A DNA stretch of 64,000 nt from UBA952 sp044361535 (GCA_044361535.1 JBIKIQ010000012.1:35716-99715); one strand, 5' to 3'; shown: positions 1 through 8,249, numbered from the stretch's first letter. Translations and numbers: made by a program. The notes: generated by a model not told the origin, from the letters alone.

Positions 1-1
1 A

Positions 2-250
2 ATCGAAACATCTGTTTCCACCAATGGGATGTTAAAACCTTATGATGGTTGGACAAATAAATTTATTTATCCTCCCTATGATTTTTCTGTTGCAGATTGC
101 CTTGTAACAAATTTCCATACACCTATGTCAACATTGCTTATGATGATTTCTGCATTTTGCGGGCATGATTTAATGATGGAAGGATACAAGCAAGCTGTTG
201 AAAATAAATACAGATTCTACTCTTACGGAGACGCAATGCTTATTTTATAA
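2..250 (+). CDS. queA: QueA, tRNA epoxyqueuosine-forming ribosyltransferase-isomerase, C-terminal part
   Basis: Only the last 82 residues are in the window; the gene begins upstream of base 1 and the reading frame is open to the edge. QueA transfers the ribosyl group of S-adenosylmethionine to 7-aminomethyl-7-deazaguanine at the wobble base of tRNA, the penultimate steps of queuosine synthesis in the cytoplasm. The visible tail carries the family signature TNFHTPMSTLLMMISAF and ends in YRFYSYGDAMLIL, which matches the very conserved end of QueA. tatC follows after 45 bases on the same strand. Confidence 0.93.
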   Translation: METSVSTNGMLKPYDGWTNKFIYPPYDFSVADCLVTNFHTPMSTLLMMISAFCGHDLMMEGYKQAVENKYRFYSYGDAMLIL

Positions 251-258
251 TGAGCTTC

Positions 259-266
259 TACTTTTG
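259..266 (+). promoter_or_regulatory. Candidate -7 box for tatC (TACTTTTG)
   Basis: The bases TACTTTTG match the Bacteroidota sigma-ABfr -7 consensus TAnnTTTG and lie 29 bases before the tatC start, in the short queA-tatC gap. No convincing TTG -33 box is seen at the expected distance, so readthrough from queA is equally possible. Confidence 0.35.
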
Positions 267-295
267 AAGTAATTGAAGCTAACACATCAAGCACG

Positions 296-1087
296 ATGAG
301 TACAGACAAACAGATGACATTTTTGGCACATCTCGAAGAATTGAGGTGGCGTCTTGTTAGATCTGTCATTGCCATACTTGTTTTTGCTGTCGTAATTTGG
401 ATTTATCAGGAATGGATCATGGAGAATTTATTTCTTTCGATGAATAAAAAAGGGTTTATTACATTTCAATTGATGTGTGATTACTTTGGGATTTGCATTG
501 AAGAAATACCATTAAAAATGCAAAGTATGACCATGGGTGGTCAATTTTCCTATGCACTGATGATGAGTTTTATGGGAGGGTTTGTAATAGCCTTCCCTTA
601 TTTTTTTTATCAATTGTGGAGTTTTGTGAGGCCAGGTTTGAAACTAAATGAAATTAGTGCCACAAAAGGTATTGTGTTTTATGTTTCCTTATTGTTTTTT
701 TCTGGAATTATCTTTGGATACTTTGTTGTTGCTCCCCTTTCGGTTCAATTTTTTGGAAGTTATCAAATAAGCAAAGAAATTCAGAATAATTTCACGGTTA
801 GCTCCTATATGGGGACAATTTTTTCAACGATATTTTATACAGGTTTGTTGTTTTTACTTCCGATAGTTTCCTACTTACTCACAAGAATTGGATTGATTAC
901 GCCAGCATTTTTAAGGAAGTATCGCAAGCATGCAATTGTAGCTGTCTTAATTTTAGCGGCTATAATTACTCCGCCAGATGTTGTTTCTCAGATAATAGTG
1001 TCAATACCTATTGTTATTTTGTATGAAATAGGTATTTTAGTGTCTGCTCGAGCAGCAAAAAAGATTGAACTAGAAATGACACAATAA
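296..1087 (+). CDS. tatC: TatC, twin-arginine translocase receptor subunit
   Basis: TatC is the inner-membrane receptor that binds twin-arginine signal peptides and, with TatA, exports folded proteins. The 263-residue length is normal. The N-terminus has the family motif FLAHLEELRWRL (residues 9-20), followed by about six hydrophobic segments, and the FGYFVVAPLSVQFF segment near residue 140 matches the conserved F-x-Y-x3-P region. The C-terminal PDVVSQIIVSIPIVILYEIGI stretch is also typical. A periplasmic insert around residues 50-75 is somewhat longer than in E. coli, as is usual in Bacteroidota. It is followed after three bases by the DUF5686 gene, so the two are probably cotranscribed. No tatA is seen nearby. 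Confidence 0.96.
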   Translation: MSTDKQMTFLAHLEELRWRLVRSVIAILVFAVVIWIYQEWIMENLFLSMNKKGFITFQLMCDYFGICIEEIPLKMQSMTMGGQFSYALMMSFMGGFVIAFPYFFYQLWSFVRPGLKLNEISATKGIVFYVSLLFFSGIIFGYFVVAPLSVQFFGSYQISKEIQNNFTVSSYMGTIFSTIFYTGLLFLLPIVSYLLTRIGLITPAFLRKYRKHAIVAVLILAAIITPPDVVSQIIVSIPIVILYEIGILVSARAAKKIELEMTQ

Positions 1088-1090
1088 AAT

Positions 1091-3559
1091 ATGATTGAAA
1101 GACTTGTTGCTTTAAGCCTATTCATTTTTATGGTTATCAACCATGGGCTTACACAACAAACAAAAATTTCTGGTTACGTTAAAGATGCCACAACGGGCGA
1201 AAAACTTCCCTACGTATCGGTTCGATTTGTAAATTCTAAAATTGGTACCTTAACTGATTCAACAGGATTTTACTCAATAGAAAGTTATTATTCAACAGAT
1301 TCAATCCGTTTTTCACTTTCAGGTTTTGTTTCCCAAACATTTTACGTTGAAAGAGATATTGAACAGAAAAGAGATGTTGATTTACAAATTTTAACGGATG
1401 ATTTAAATGAAATCGTAATTTATACTCCCGATGAATTTCCTTCAACTACACTTCATAAAAAAATGGTGGCCAACAAACCAATCAATAATAAAGAAAAATT
1501 AAACTCTTACGAATACGATTTATACAGTAAAATTCAATTTGATTTAAATAACCTAGATGATAATTTCGGAAAGAATGGCGTTGTAAAACGTTTGGATTTA
1601 ATTTTGGATTATCTTGATTCAACAACCAATGGTGAAAATTATTTGCCTGTTATCCTAAGTGAAACGTTTTCCAATTTCTATTTTAAAAACAATCCAAAAA
1701 TAAAGAAAGAAGTTATTCAAGCAACAAAAATCACTGGCATTGAAAATTTGCAATTGAATCAATTTTTAGGTGATATGTATTTGGATGTCAACGTTTATGA
1801 CAATGTTATTGATGTTTTCAATAAGTCGTTTATTAGTCCTACATCTCCTATTGCTAGAAGCTATTATAAGTTCTTTTTAGAAGACTCTACTTTCATAGAC
1901 AATGATTGGTGTTACAAATTGCGTTTTCAACCAAAACGATCAGGTGATTTAACCTTTACTGGCGAAATGTGGATCCATGACACAACTTATGCTATAAAAC
2001 TAATAAAGGCATCTATTGCTCCAGACGCTAACTTAAATTATATTCAAGATCTTTATTTGGAGCATCGCTTCGACCAAGTTGAAAAAGAGGTTTGGATGTT
2101 GAAAGAAGAACGACTTATAGCTGATATTAAATTGACTCAAAAATCAAAAGTGTATGGGATTTATGCCCGAAAAAATAGTGCAAGACGTAATTATGTGATA
2201 AATTCAAAAAGAGAACCGGAATTTTATACTACTGGAAATGCAATTCAATTAGTTGATAGCGCCAAAGTTCGTCCAGAAAGCTATTGGGAAAATGTCCGAA
2301 CTGAGAAACTCACAACACAACAAGAAGGCATTGTTGATATGGTTGATTCGTTAAACAATTTACCTTTTTTTAAAACCGTAAAAAGCTTAACCTACTTTTC
2401 AACAACAGGTTATTATCCTGTGGGAAAACTAGAATTTGGAAGCGCCTTTTCATTAATTTCGTTTAATCCTGTTGAAAAATTCAGAACTGCCTTTGCGTTA
2501 CGTACTTCAAACAATTTTTCTAAAAGATTGGAACTTGGTGGAAGAGTAGCATATGGATTTGGTGACGAACGTTGGAAATACGGATTCACGACTCGTTTCA
2601 ATATCACGCCAAAAAAACGCGGAATGCTAACAGGGTATTACACCTATGACATTGAACAAATTGGACAATCTCCCACAGCAGCGTCTATGGGCTCTACTTT
2701 TGCAACAGTGTTAAGTACAGCACCCTTTGATAAATTAACATTTGTCAAAAAAACTGGAATAAGTTTAGAAAAGGATATTAAAAAAGACATTGTAGTTTAT
2801 TCAGCTTTTGATTGGAAAGAATTTTCGCCACTTGGATTAGCAAATTATTTAAGGAATAACACAACAACGGGGTTAACGGATACGATTGGAAATATTAGAA
2901 CTGCTGAAATTACTGCTCGATACAGATGGACAAAAGATGAAGAATTTCTAGCAGGGCAATTCGACCGAACTAGTTTACGATCTGTTTTTCCAATTATATC
3001 ATTTCAAGCCATTTTTGGAATTAAAGGAATAGGTGGAAGTCAGTATAATTACCAAAAATATGAGTTTCAGTTGGAGCATAATACCCAAGTTGGGATTTTT
3101 GGTCGAATGCGTTATGGTGCCATAGCAGGATATATTCATGGAGATGTGGCTTATCCCCTACTTAAAGTCCATGAAGGAAATCAATCATTATGGCTTCTTA
3201 CAACCGCTTTTAACAAACTTAATTTTTTGGAGTTCATATCTGATCGTTATGTTGGAGCCTTTATTGAAAATCATTGGGAAGGTTTGTTATTTGACCGAAT
3301 TCCCATAAATAAAATACTCAAATGGCGATTATTAACCACAGGGAGAGTTGTCTATGGCTCTCTAAGTTCACGTCATGAAAAGGAAATGTTGATACCATCA
3401 TTCGTTAATAGATTTGGCAATATTCCTTATGTAGAGTCTTCAATTGGCATAGAAAATATAATAAAGGTTTTACGTGTGGATTTGGTTTGGCGAATGACAC
3501 ATCAAATTCAGGGCGTTTCACCACTAGGCATAAGGGCAAGAATTTCTTTCAACTTTTAA
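1091..3559 (+). CDS. DUF5686 / carboxypeptidase-like regulatory domain outer-membrane protein
   Basis: An 822-residue envelope protein of a Bacteroidota-specific family with unknown substrate. Residues 1-21 form a signal peptide. Residues about 25-105 (ISGYVKDATTGEKLPYVSVRF onward) are a carboxypeptidase-D regulatory-like beta-sandwich, the domain that starts many SusC/TonB-dependent receptors. The remainder matches the DUF5686 layout: a central periplasmic part and a long beta-strand-rich C-terminal region ending in an aromatic residue (ISFNF), as expected for an outer-membrane barrel. There is no TonB box or plug domain that I recognise, so it is not called a TonB-dependent receptor. It starts three bases after tatC. 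The function is unknown; a role in import or surface assembly is inference only. Confidence 0.8.
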   Translation: MIERLVALSLFIFMVINHGLTQQTKISGYVKDATTGEKLPYVSVRFVNSKIGTLTDSTGFYSIESYYSTDSIRFSLSGFVSQTFYVERDIEQKRDVDLQILTDDLNEIVIYTPDEFPSTTLHKKMVANKPINNKEKLNSYEYDLYSKIQFDLNNLDDNFGKNGVVKRLDLILDYLDSTTNGENYLPVILSETFSNFYFKNNPKIKKEVIQATKITGIENLQLNQFLGDMYLDVNVYDNVIDVFNKSFISPTSPIARSYYKFFLEDSTFIDNDWCYKLRFQPKRSGDLTFTGEMWIHDTTYAIKLIKASIAPDANLNYIQDLYLEHRFDQVEKEVWMLKEERLIADIKLTQKSKVYGIYARKNSARRNYVINSKREPEFYTTGNAIQLVDSAKVRPESYWENVRTEKLTTQQEGIVDMVDSLNNLPFFKTVKSLTYFSTTGYYPVGKLEFGSAFSLISFNPVEKFRTAFALRTSNNFSKRLELGGRVAYGFGDERWKYGFTTRFNITPKKRGMLTGYYTYDIEQIGQSPTAASMGSTFATVLSTAPFDKLTFVKKTGISLEKDIKKDIVVYSAFDWKEFSPLGLANYLRNNTTTGLTDTIGNIRTAEITARYRWTKDEEFLAGQFDRTSLRSVFPIISFQAIFGIKGIGGSQYNYQKYEFQLEHNTQVGIFGRMRYGAIAGYIHGDVAYPLLKVHEGNQSLWLLTTAFNKLNFLEFISDRYVGAFIENHWEGLLFDRIPINKILKWRLLTTGRVVYGSLSSRHEKEMLIPSFVNRFGNIPYVESSIGIENIIKVLRVDLVWRMTHQIQGVSPLGIRARISFNF

Positions 3560-3599
3560 TAAATTTGATGAAATTTTCTCTTTTCTAAGAAGAATTTAT

Positions 3600-3607
3600 T
3601 ATTTTTG
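3600..3607 (+). promoter_or_regulatory. Candidate -7 box driving the tRNA locus (TATTTTTG)
   Basis: TATTTTTG fits the TAnnTTTG consensus. It is the only good match between the DUF5686 gene and the tRNA, which begins 236 bases further on. If used, the primary transcript would include the two tRNA-half repeats and would need processing before the mature tRNA. No clear TTG -33 box at 17-21 bases was found. Confidence 0.45.
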
Positions 3608-3711
3608 CACCCTCGTTTCAAGTTAATTACATTAACGAAACCCAGTTCAACTGTTATCTCGAAAGCTTTTGAATTGAAGGAGCGTAAGCTCACTTAATAT
3701 TCGAGAAATAT
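3608..3711 (+). other. Leader of the tRNA locus with two small hairpins
   Basis: No coding potential. Two inverted repeats can be read: GTTTC-AA-GTTAAT / ATTAAC-GAAAC at 3615-3641, and GAGC-GTAA-GCTC at 3680-3691, whose GTAA loop is a GNRA tetraloop in RNA. Neither is followed by a T-run, so they are not obvious terminators. The last bases (TCGAGAAATAT, 3701-3711) resemble the tail of the 66-bp repeat that follows, suggesting the array boundary is older than two units. Confidence 0.4.
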
Positions 3712-3843
3712 GGTCCTATAGCTCTCCCGATAGCTATCGGGACGGTTAGAGCGAAAGTTCTTTTTAGTCGGGAATATGGTCCTATAGCTCTCCCGATAGC
3801 TATCGGGATGGTTAGAGTGAAAGTTCTTTTTAGTCGGGAATAT
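3712..3843 (+). repeat. Two 66-bp tandem tRNA-5'-half repeats carrying a palindrome in the D-loop position
   Basis: Units run 3712-3777 and 3778-3843 and the intact tRNA starts exactly one period later at 3844. Each unit begins with GGTCCTATAGCTC, identical to the first 13 bases of the tRNA (acceptor strand plus 5' D-stem), then has the perfect 18-bp palindrome TCCCGATAGCTATCGGGA (3725-3742 and 3791-3808) where the tRNA has ATTC, then resumes with GGTTAGAGC (GGTTAGAGT in unit 2), the 3' D-stem. The anticodon arm, T-arm and acceptor 3' strand are missing; instead there is GAAAGTTCTTTTTAGTCGGG and ATAT. The two units differ by only a few bases. They cannot fold as tRNAs. Origin (tRNA duplication hit by a palindromic element, or an element that recruits a tRNA half) is not known. 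Confidence 0.9.
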
Positions 3844-3920
3844 GGTCCTATAGCTCATTCGGTTAGAGCAACTGACTCATAATCAGTAGGTGCTTGGTTC
3901 GATTCCAAGTGGGACCACCA
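3844..3920 (+). tRNA. tRNA with CAU anticodon, probably tRNA-Met (elongator)
   Basis: 77 bases with encoded CCA. The acceptor stem is GGTCCTA / TGGGACC with discriminator A, the D-arm has GCTC...GAGC, and the anticodon arm is ACTGA-CTCATAA-TCAGT, placing CAT at positions 34-36. The T-arm is TTGG...TTCGATT...CCAA. CAU is used by elongator Met, initiator Met and lysidine-modified Ile2. The paired first base pair (G-C) argues against initiator; Met and Ile2 cannot be separated with certainty by eye, though the overall sequence looks more like elongator Met. Two truncated copies of its 5' half lie immediately upstream. Confidence 0.92.
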
Positions 3921-3928
3921 CTAAGCTA

Positions 3929-3954
3929 AATCCCGCAAAAGCGGGATTTTTTTT
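3929..3954 (+). terminator. Rho-independent terminator of the tRNA
   Basis: Perfect hairpin AATCCCGC-AAAA-GCGGGATT followed by a run of T, starting nine bases after the tRNA CCA end. Confidence 0.92.
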
Positions 3955-4062
3955 CAAGAAGTACAATTATTGTCCCCCTCATCTCTTTACTGCTTATTCA
4001 ATCTTAATATATTTTTCTTCCTTAATTGAACTCACAGGGATCTGAATTGTTCTTAAAATGTT

Positions 4063-5559
4063 ATGCAAGAGGTCAATGTGGTATGGTTTAAGAGAGATTT
4101 AAGATTGAGCGATCATCAGCCGCTTGAACGAGCCATAAATTCTGAACTACCTGTAATTCTACTCTATATTTTTGAAACGAATCTTATTGCCAATGATGAT
4201 TCAGATAGCAGACATTGGAGATTTATATATCAATCATTAGTGGATATTCGTTGCAGACTTTCACCAAAACAAACATTGAATATTCTATTCGGGAATGCCA
4301 AAACTATTTTTAAATTAATCGTTGACCATTTTGTTATAAAAAAAGTTTTTTCATATCAAGAAACTGGTAATCGTGTATCTTTTGATAGAGATTTAGAATT
4401 AAAAAGATGGTTTTCTGCACAAGGGATTTTATGGGTTGAGTCACAATGCAATGGTGTAATTAGAGGTATTAAAAATCGAGATAAGTGGGATAAAAAGTGG
4501 CTAGAGTTTATGCACTCAACTATAGTTCCAATTGATTTAAACAAATTAGATACTGTTGCTATAAATGAAGTGAATTTTTCTGAACAACTTATTCCAAAAG
4601 AGTTTTCTGAACCACATCCCTCCTTTCAACCAGGTGGTGAATTAAAAGCACTAAGGTATGCCCAAAGTTTCTTTCGAAACAGACATTTTAACTATAGCAA
4701 AACGATATCTAAACCTTTATTGTCAAGAACCTCTTGTAGCCGACTTTCACCTTATTTAGCTTATGGTAATTTATCGGTGCGACAAATATATCAAATGGCT
4801 CTAAGGTCAAAAGAAGATAGCAGAAATAAACGTGCATTAGCGAATTTTATCTCGAGATTACATTGGCATTGTCATTTTATTCAAAAGTTTGAAACAGAAT
4901 GTGACATGGAGTTTCTTGCGATTAATTCTTCTTTTGAAAATTTAGGAAAAGAAAAAAACGAACAGTATATTCAAGCTTGGCAAACAGGAAAAACTGGGAT
5001 ACCATTGGTAGATGCTTGTATGAGATGTGTTATTCAAACTGGGTATTTAAATTTCAGAATGAGAGCCTTGGTAGTATCATTTTTTGTTCATAACCTTTGG
5101 CAAGACTGGAGAGAGTTGCATTTTTTAGCAAGGCAATTTTTAGATTACGAACCTGGCATTCATTATCCCCAAATTCAAATGCAAGCAGGATTGACGGGAG
5201 TAAATACATTAAGAATATATAACCCTATCAAAAATTCAGAAGACCATGATCCTGATGGGGCTTTTATTAGAATGTGGATTCCTGAATTAGCAGATGTGCC
5301 GGCAAGTTTGATTCATGAACCTTGGAAAATGAGTGAAATGGACCAAGTTTTTTACAACTGTAAAATTGGTGTTGATTATCCTTTTCCAATTATAGATATT
5401 GATGTAACAAGAAAGAATGCATCCGATATTTTACATGTTATAAAAAAAACAAATGCATCAAAAGAAAATGGTCAAATAATTCTATCGAAACATGTTGCTA
5501 AAACAAGAACTTCAAAGAATGTTCAAAAAAAACACGATAGAAAAAAGACAGAAATTTAA
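4063..5559 (+). CDS. Deoxyribodipyrimidine photolyase / cryptochrome family protein
   Basis: Flavoprotein that uses blue light to split pyrimidine dimers, or a related photoreceptor. The start VVWFKRDLRLSDH (residues 5-18) is the hallmark of the N-terminal antenna-binding alpha/beta domain; the helical FAD-binding domain follows from about residue 215, with LHWHCHFIQKFE, GYLNFRMRALVVSFFVHNLW and NPIKNSEDHDPDGAFIRMWIPE, the last containing the conserved N-D-P-G-F-I-W core that contacts FAD and DNA. Length (498 residues) is slightly above typical because of a lysine-rich tail after residue 450 with no recognisable domain. The gene stands alone, ahead of a convergent terminator. Repair activity versus signalling cannot be decided from sequence. 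Confidence 0.9.
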   Translation: MQEVNVVWFKRDLRLSDHQPLERAINSELPVILLYIFETNLIANDDSDSRHWRFIYQSLVDIRCRLSPKQTLNILFGNAKTIFKLIVDHFVIKKVFSYQETGNRVSFDRDLELKRWFSAQGILWVESQCNGVIRGIKNRDKWDKKWLEFMHSTIVPIDLNKLDTVAINEVNFSEQLIPKEFSEPHPSFQPGGELKALRYAQSFFRNRHFNYSKTISKPLLSRTSCSRLSPYLAYGNLSVRQIYQMALRSKEDSRNKRALANFISRLHWHCHFIQKFETECDMEFLAINSSFENLGKEKNEQYIQAWQTGKTGIPLVDACMRCVIQTGYLNFRMRALVVSFFVHNLWQDWRELHFLARQFLDYEPGIHYPQIQMQAGLTGVNTLRIYNPIKNSEDHDPDGAFIRMWIPELADVPASLIHEPWKMSEMDQVFYNCKIGVDYPFPIIDIDVTRKNASDILHVIKKTNASKENGQIILSKHVAKTRTSKNVQKKHDRKKTEI

Positions 5560-5579
5560 CGATACCATTAAAAACAAAA

Positions 5580-5601
5580 AGAGCGCTTTATTAAGCGCTC
5601 T
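5580..5601. terminator. Bidirectional terminator between convergent genes
   Basis: The hairpin GAGCGCTT-TATT-AAGCGCTC (5581-5600) lies between the stop of the photolyase gene and the stop of the minus-strand gene at 5625. On the minus strand it is followed by TTTTTGTTTTT, so it is strongest for that gene; on the plus strand the tail is only TCTC. Confidence 0.85.
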
Positions 5602-5624
5602 CTCAATTATCCTAGTGAATTATA

Positions 5625-6878
5625 TTATAAACCATTCGCGATTTTTCTAGCAGTTAAATCTAAAACAAGAGCTGAATATTTCTCTTTTAATTTTCTTTCG
5701 CGATTTGATAAATCTAATTTATCCAACGAAGAAATTACAGCTTCAGCCTCTGTTGTGTTTTTCAAAGCAAAATATGCTTCCAAAAGGTTGAAATAAATTG
5801 ATATCGTTAAATCTTTGTCTACTCGTGCCTTTTTATTTGAAGGATCTGATTCTTTCAAAATTGTATTCCACTGAGATACTGATTTTGTTAATTTTTCAAT
5901 AGCAGCTGTTTCATTAGTAATTAAGGATTTCAACCCCAATAATTCATTGTTGTAAGCATCCTCTACATCTTGGTAATCATCTTTTTTTGATTTTACATAA
6001 TCAATAGAAGTAGCTCTTTCAGTAATAGCGTAACCAATTTTATCGTTAACTAAATTATTGATAAAGGTTAAATTCTCTTTCAAGGCAATTTCTTCTACTG
6101 TTCGAAATAAAGAAGCATAGTCAGATGAAGGAGCTGTTTTACTTGATGTCGATTTGTACGTCTTAAATTCAGCTAATTCTGACGGAGCTACAAAGAAAAT
6201 ATCTTGGTTTGTTGGGCTTGCAACTCGAACACTCATTTGATTTCTATAAGTAAATTCAACCCAATAGTAAGTTACATCCACCATTGTTGACGTATTATTT
6301 ACAAGTTTTGATTCTCTTTTTACTTCTGTTTTCACCGATGGTTGTGAGTGTTCAAACCCTTGCATGTTAACATGATAAGAAAGTGCGTTATTAGAAGATT
6401 TGCTGTAGCCATCAAGTTTCAAGTAAGTTGATGCAAGAGATGGATAATCATAAACAGTTTTGATGTCTGGCTTAGGTACACTTCTTTTATAAGGCACTTG
6501 AACGTAATCTTTAACAGGCTTTGTATTCTCATTCAATAATTGTTTTTCAAGAATTTTTTTCGCCAAAGATTTATCATTGTATTCAGCCATAGCCTTGTCG
6601 TATTTTTCATCCGCGGCTTTAACTTTCAATGGGTATTCTACCATTTCTCTGTCATAATCAGCATCTGCTTGCGCTTTGGCTTTTTCATATTCAGCCAAAA
6701 TTTTTGCATTTTCTTCATCAGAAGAAGAGGAAAGAGAAGATTGGTAACTTAAAATCCTTGGTTGAATAGGAGTAAGAGGTAATTTAACGTAATTGTATTT
6801 TAAATCTTCCGATTTAATATTTTGACTAAAGCCATTCATTGCCAATGCAATTACTAAGAGAGATAAAATTGATTTCAT
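5625..6878 (-). CDS. Secreted protein of unknown function with alanine/lysine/glutamate-rich coiled coil
   Basis: 417 residues that I do not recognise. Residues 1-18 are a signal peptide (MKSILSLLVIALAMNGFSQ). Residues about 52-115 are rich in A, E, K, D and Y with a regular heptad-like pattern (EYEKAKAQADADYDREMVEY...), suggesting a long helix or coiled coil. A central part (about 150-240) looks like beta-strands with VDVTYYWVEFTYRNQMSVRV. The last 120 residues are helical and repeat-like, ending in a segment on which a TPR-type fold is plausible (YFNLLEAYFALKNTTEAEAVISSLDKL). It is probably periplasmic. It is a single gene with its own terminator and no partner to suggest a role. Confidence 0.75.
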   Translation of the reverse strand: MKSILSLLVIALAMNGFSQNIKSEDLKYNYVKLPLTPIQPRILSYQSSLSSSSDEENAKILAEYEKAKAQADADYDREMVEYPLKVKAADEKYDKAMAEYNDKSLAKKILEKQLLNENTKPVKDYVQVPYKRSVPKPDIKTVYDYPSLASTYLKLDGYSKSSNNALSYHVNMQGFEHSQPSVKTEVKRESKLVNNTSTMVDVTYYWVEFTYRNQMSVRVASPTNQDIFFVAPSELAEFKTYKSTSSKTAPSSDYASLFRTVEEIALKENLTFINNLVNDKIGYAITERATSIDYVKSKKDDYQDVEDAYNNELLGLKSLITNETAAIEKLTKSVSQWNTILKESDPSNKKARVDKDLTISIYFNLLEAYFALKNTTEAEAVISSLDKLDLSNRERKLKEKYSALVLDLTARKIANGL

Positions 6879-7051
6879 GATTTATTTTTTGGTAAATTTA
6901 TGGTAATTTGAAAAAAAACAAAGAACTTTTGTAAAATAAAAATGAACAAATATTAATCTTGGATGGTAATTAGTTAAAAATAGCGAAAAATTACATCAAT
7001 CAAAATAGCGAATCCAATAATATCATTAAGAAAAAATTTGAAATTCAATGA

Positions 7052-7077
7052 TTCTTTTAATCTCTTCGTTAAAAGAA
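7052..7077. other. Inverted repeat in the 263-bp gap between the coiled-coil and SPFH genes
   Basis: TTCTTTTAA-TCTCTTCG-TTAAAAGAA, a 9-bp perfect stem with an 8-base loop, lies 65 bases beyond the stop of the SPFH gene. It is AT-rich and lacks a T-run on the minus strand, so it is at best a weak terminator. I see nothing else in this gap. Confidence 0.3.
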
Positions 7078-7141
7078 GAGTGGTCATAATGTCTTGTTAT
7101 GATAAATTCAGTTGGCTAAAGGAACAAAGAATATCAATTGA

Positions 7142-8074
7142 CTACTTATTCTTTTCATTATTGATTTCACCACTCAACATCGCTTGAATTTGCCTCATTG
7201 TTTTCTGCATGCCTTCAGCACTTCCATCTAGGAAAATTGTATTTCCTTTTCCATATTCAGCAAAGTTTTTGATTGCCTCTGTCCACATGGAGAATAAAAT
7301 AACATTTGTATCCAAATTGGCTTGTTTCATTTCTTCGGCAGCTTCACTCATACCCTTAGCAACCTCTTGACGGAATAATGCCACCCCTTGTCCACGCAAC
7401 ATAGCTGCCTCTTTTTCTGCCAATGCTGCAATTTTTATAGCATTTCCTTCTGCTTCAGCAGCTTTTGTTTTCGTGATCAATAATGCTTGGCCTTCGTTTT
7501 CAGCCGCTGCTTTTAAATTATTAGACGCCACAACTTTACTCATACTTTCGATGATAGCCGCATCGAATGTGATATCGTTTATTTGTAAATCCAAAAGATG
7601 ATATCCCCAAGATTCAAGCGTATGGTCAATTTGCTCTTTCACGTTGTCAACCAATTCATGACGAAGACCGAGAATTTCTGATTGTTTTTGACTTGCAACA
7701 TATGCTCTTATAGAACCTTCTATCGTTCGAACCAATGCTTGCATAAAATCCTTGTTGCTAATGAATTTAAAGGCAACTTTTTTAATAGTTTCATCTTGTT
7801 CATCCATTACACTGTAAAGTAACATACTCTTGAAATATACATTCGCCTGATCAATAGTTACTGCTTGAAATTCCATTTCAATACTTTGATTTTGAATGGA
7901 CACGCGTTTGTACACTTTTTCAATAAATGGTATTTTTAATCTCAATCCAGGATGTAAAACCCTACGGTATTTACCAAACATGGTGATAACGGCTACAGTT
8001 CCTTGAGAAACAGTTAACAAACCGCTTAAGATAACCAATAAAATGAGTCCTAACGGGATTAATGTGAATTCCAT
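7142..8074 (-). CDS. SPFH/Band 7 (stomatin-prohibitin) membrane protein
   Basis: 310 residues from the chosen start (MEFTLIPLGL...). An N-terminal membrane anchor (residues 4-22) is followed by an SPFH domain (about 20-190; GTVAVITMFGKYRRVLHPGLRLKIPF, then VYKRVSIQNQSIEMEFQAVTID) and an alanine/glutamate-rich coiled coil (about 190-260: AEAEGNAIKIAALAEKEAAMLRGQ). These proteins form large membrane rings or microdomains and often scaffold proteases. An in-frame ATG 30 bases upstream (8104) would add ten residues, but a promoter box lies inside that extension, so the internal ATG is preferred. Which partner it serves is unknown; no NfeD or FtsH gene is adjacent. Confidence 0.88.
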   Translation of the reverse strand: MEFTLIPLGLILLVILSGLLTVSQGTVAVITMFGKYRRVLHPGLRLKIPFIEKVYKRVSIQNQSIEMEFQAVTIDQANVYFKSMLLYSVMDEQDETIKKVAFKFISNKDFMQALVRTIEGSIRAYVASQKQSEILGLRHELVDNVKEQIDHTLESWGYHLLDLQINDITFDAAIIESMSKVVASNNLKAAAENEGQALLITKTKAAEAEGNAIKIAALAEKEAAMLRGQGVALFRQEVAKGMSEAAEEMKQANLDTNVILFSMWTEAIKNFAEYGKGNTIFLDGSAEGMQKTMRQIQAMLSGEINNEKNK

Positions 8075-8091
8075 GATGTAATTAATTTTCT

Positions 8092-8099
8092 CAAATCTA
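8092..8099 (-). promoter_or_regulatory. Candidate -7 box for the SPFH gene (TAGATTTG on the minus strand)
   Basis: Minus-strand TAGATTTG matches TAnnTTTG and ends 17 bases before the ATG at 8074. It sits inside the codons that would be used if translation began at 8104, which argues for the shorter protein. Confidence 0.5.
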
Positions 8100-8219
8100 A
8101 ACATAATTAATTGATTACGTGAGTAATTCAGTCAAGATTATTTTGTAAAAAAATCGTTAACAAAGTATAAACATTTCTGCAAGGCTTGATTTTTCAATGG
8201 TTTATCCCTTTTTTATCCC

Positions 8220-8227
8220 TACCTTTG
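8220..8227 (+). promoter_or_regulatory. Candidate -7 box for the DEAD-box helicase (TACCTTTG)
   Basis: TACCTTTG fits TAnnTTTG and lies 22 bases before the helicase start. It is preceded by the direct repeat TTTATCCCTTTTTTATCCCT. No obvious TTG box at the expected spacing. Confidence 0.55.
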
Positions 8228-8249
8228 CCCCTAATTTTTAAAATAGTAT

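Noticed and set aside
1236..1445. Minus-strand open frame in the DUF5686 gene
   Set aside because: Short, no promoter, opposite a real gene.
3725..3808. CRISPR array
   Set aside because: Two palindromes 66 bp apart are within tRNA-half repeats; spacers would be identical, and no cas gene is present.
8075..8104. Upstream start for the SPFH protein
   Set aside because: The box TAGATTTG lies inside the added codons; the internal ATG gives the usual N-terminus with the membrane anchor first.
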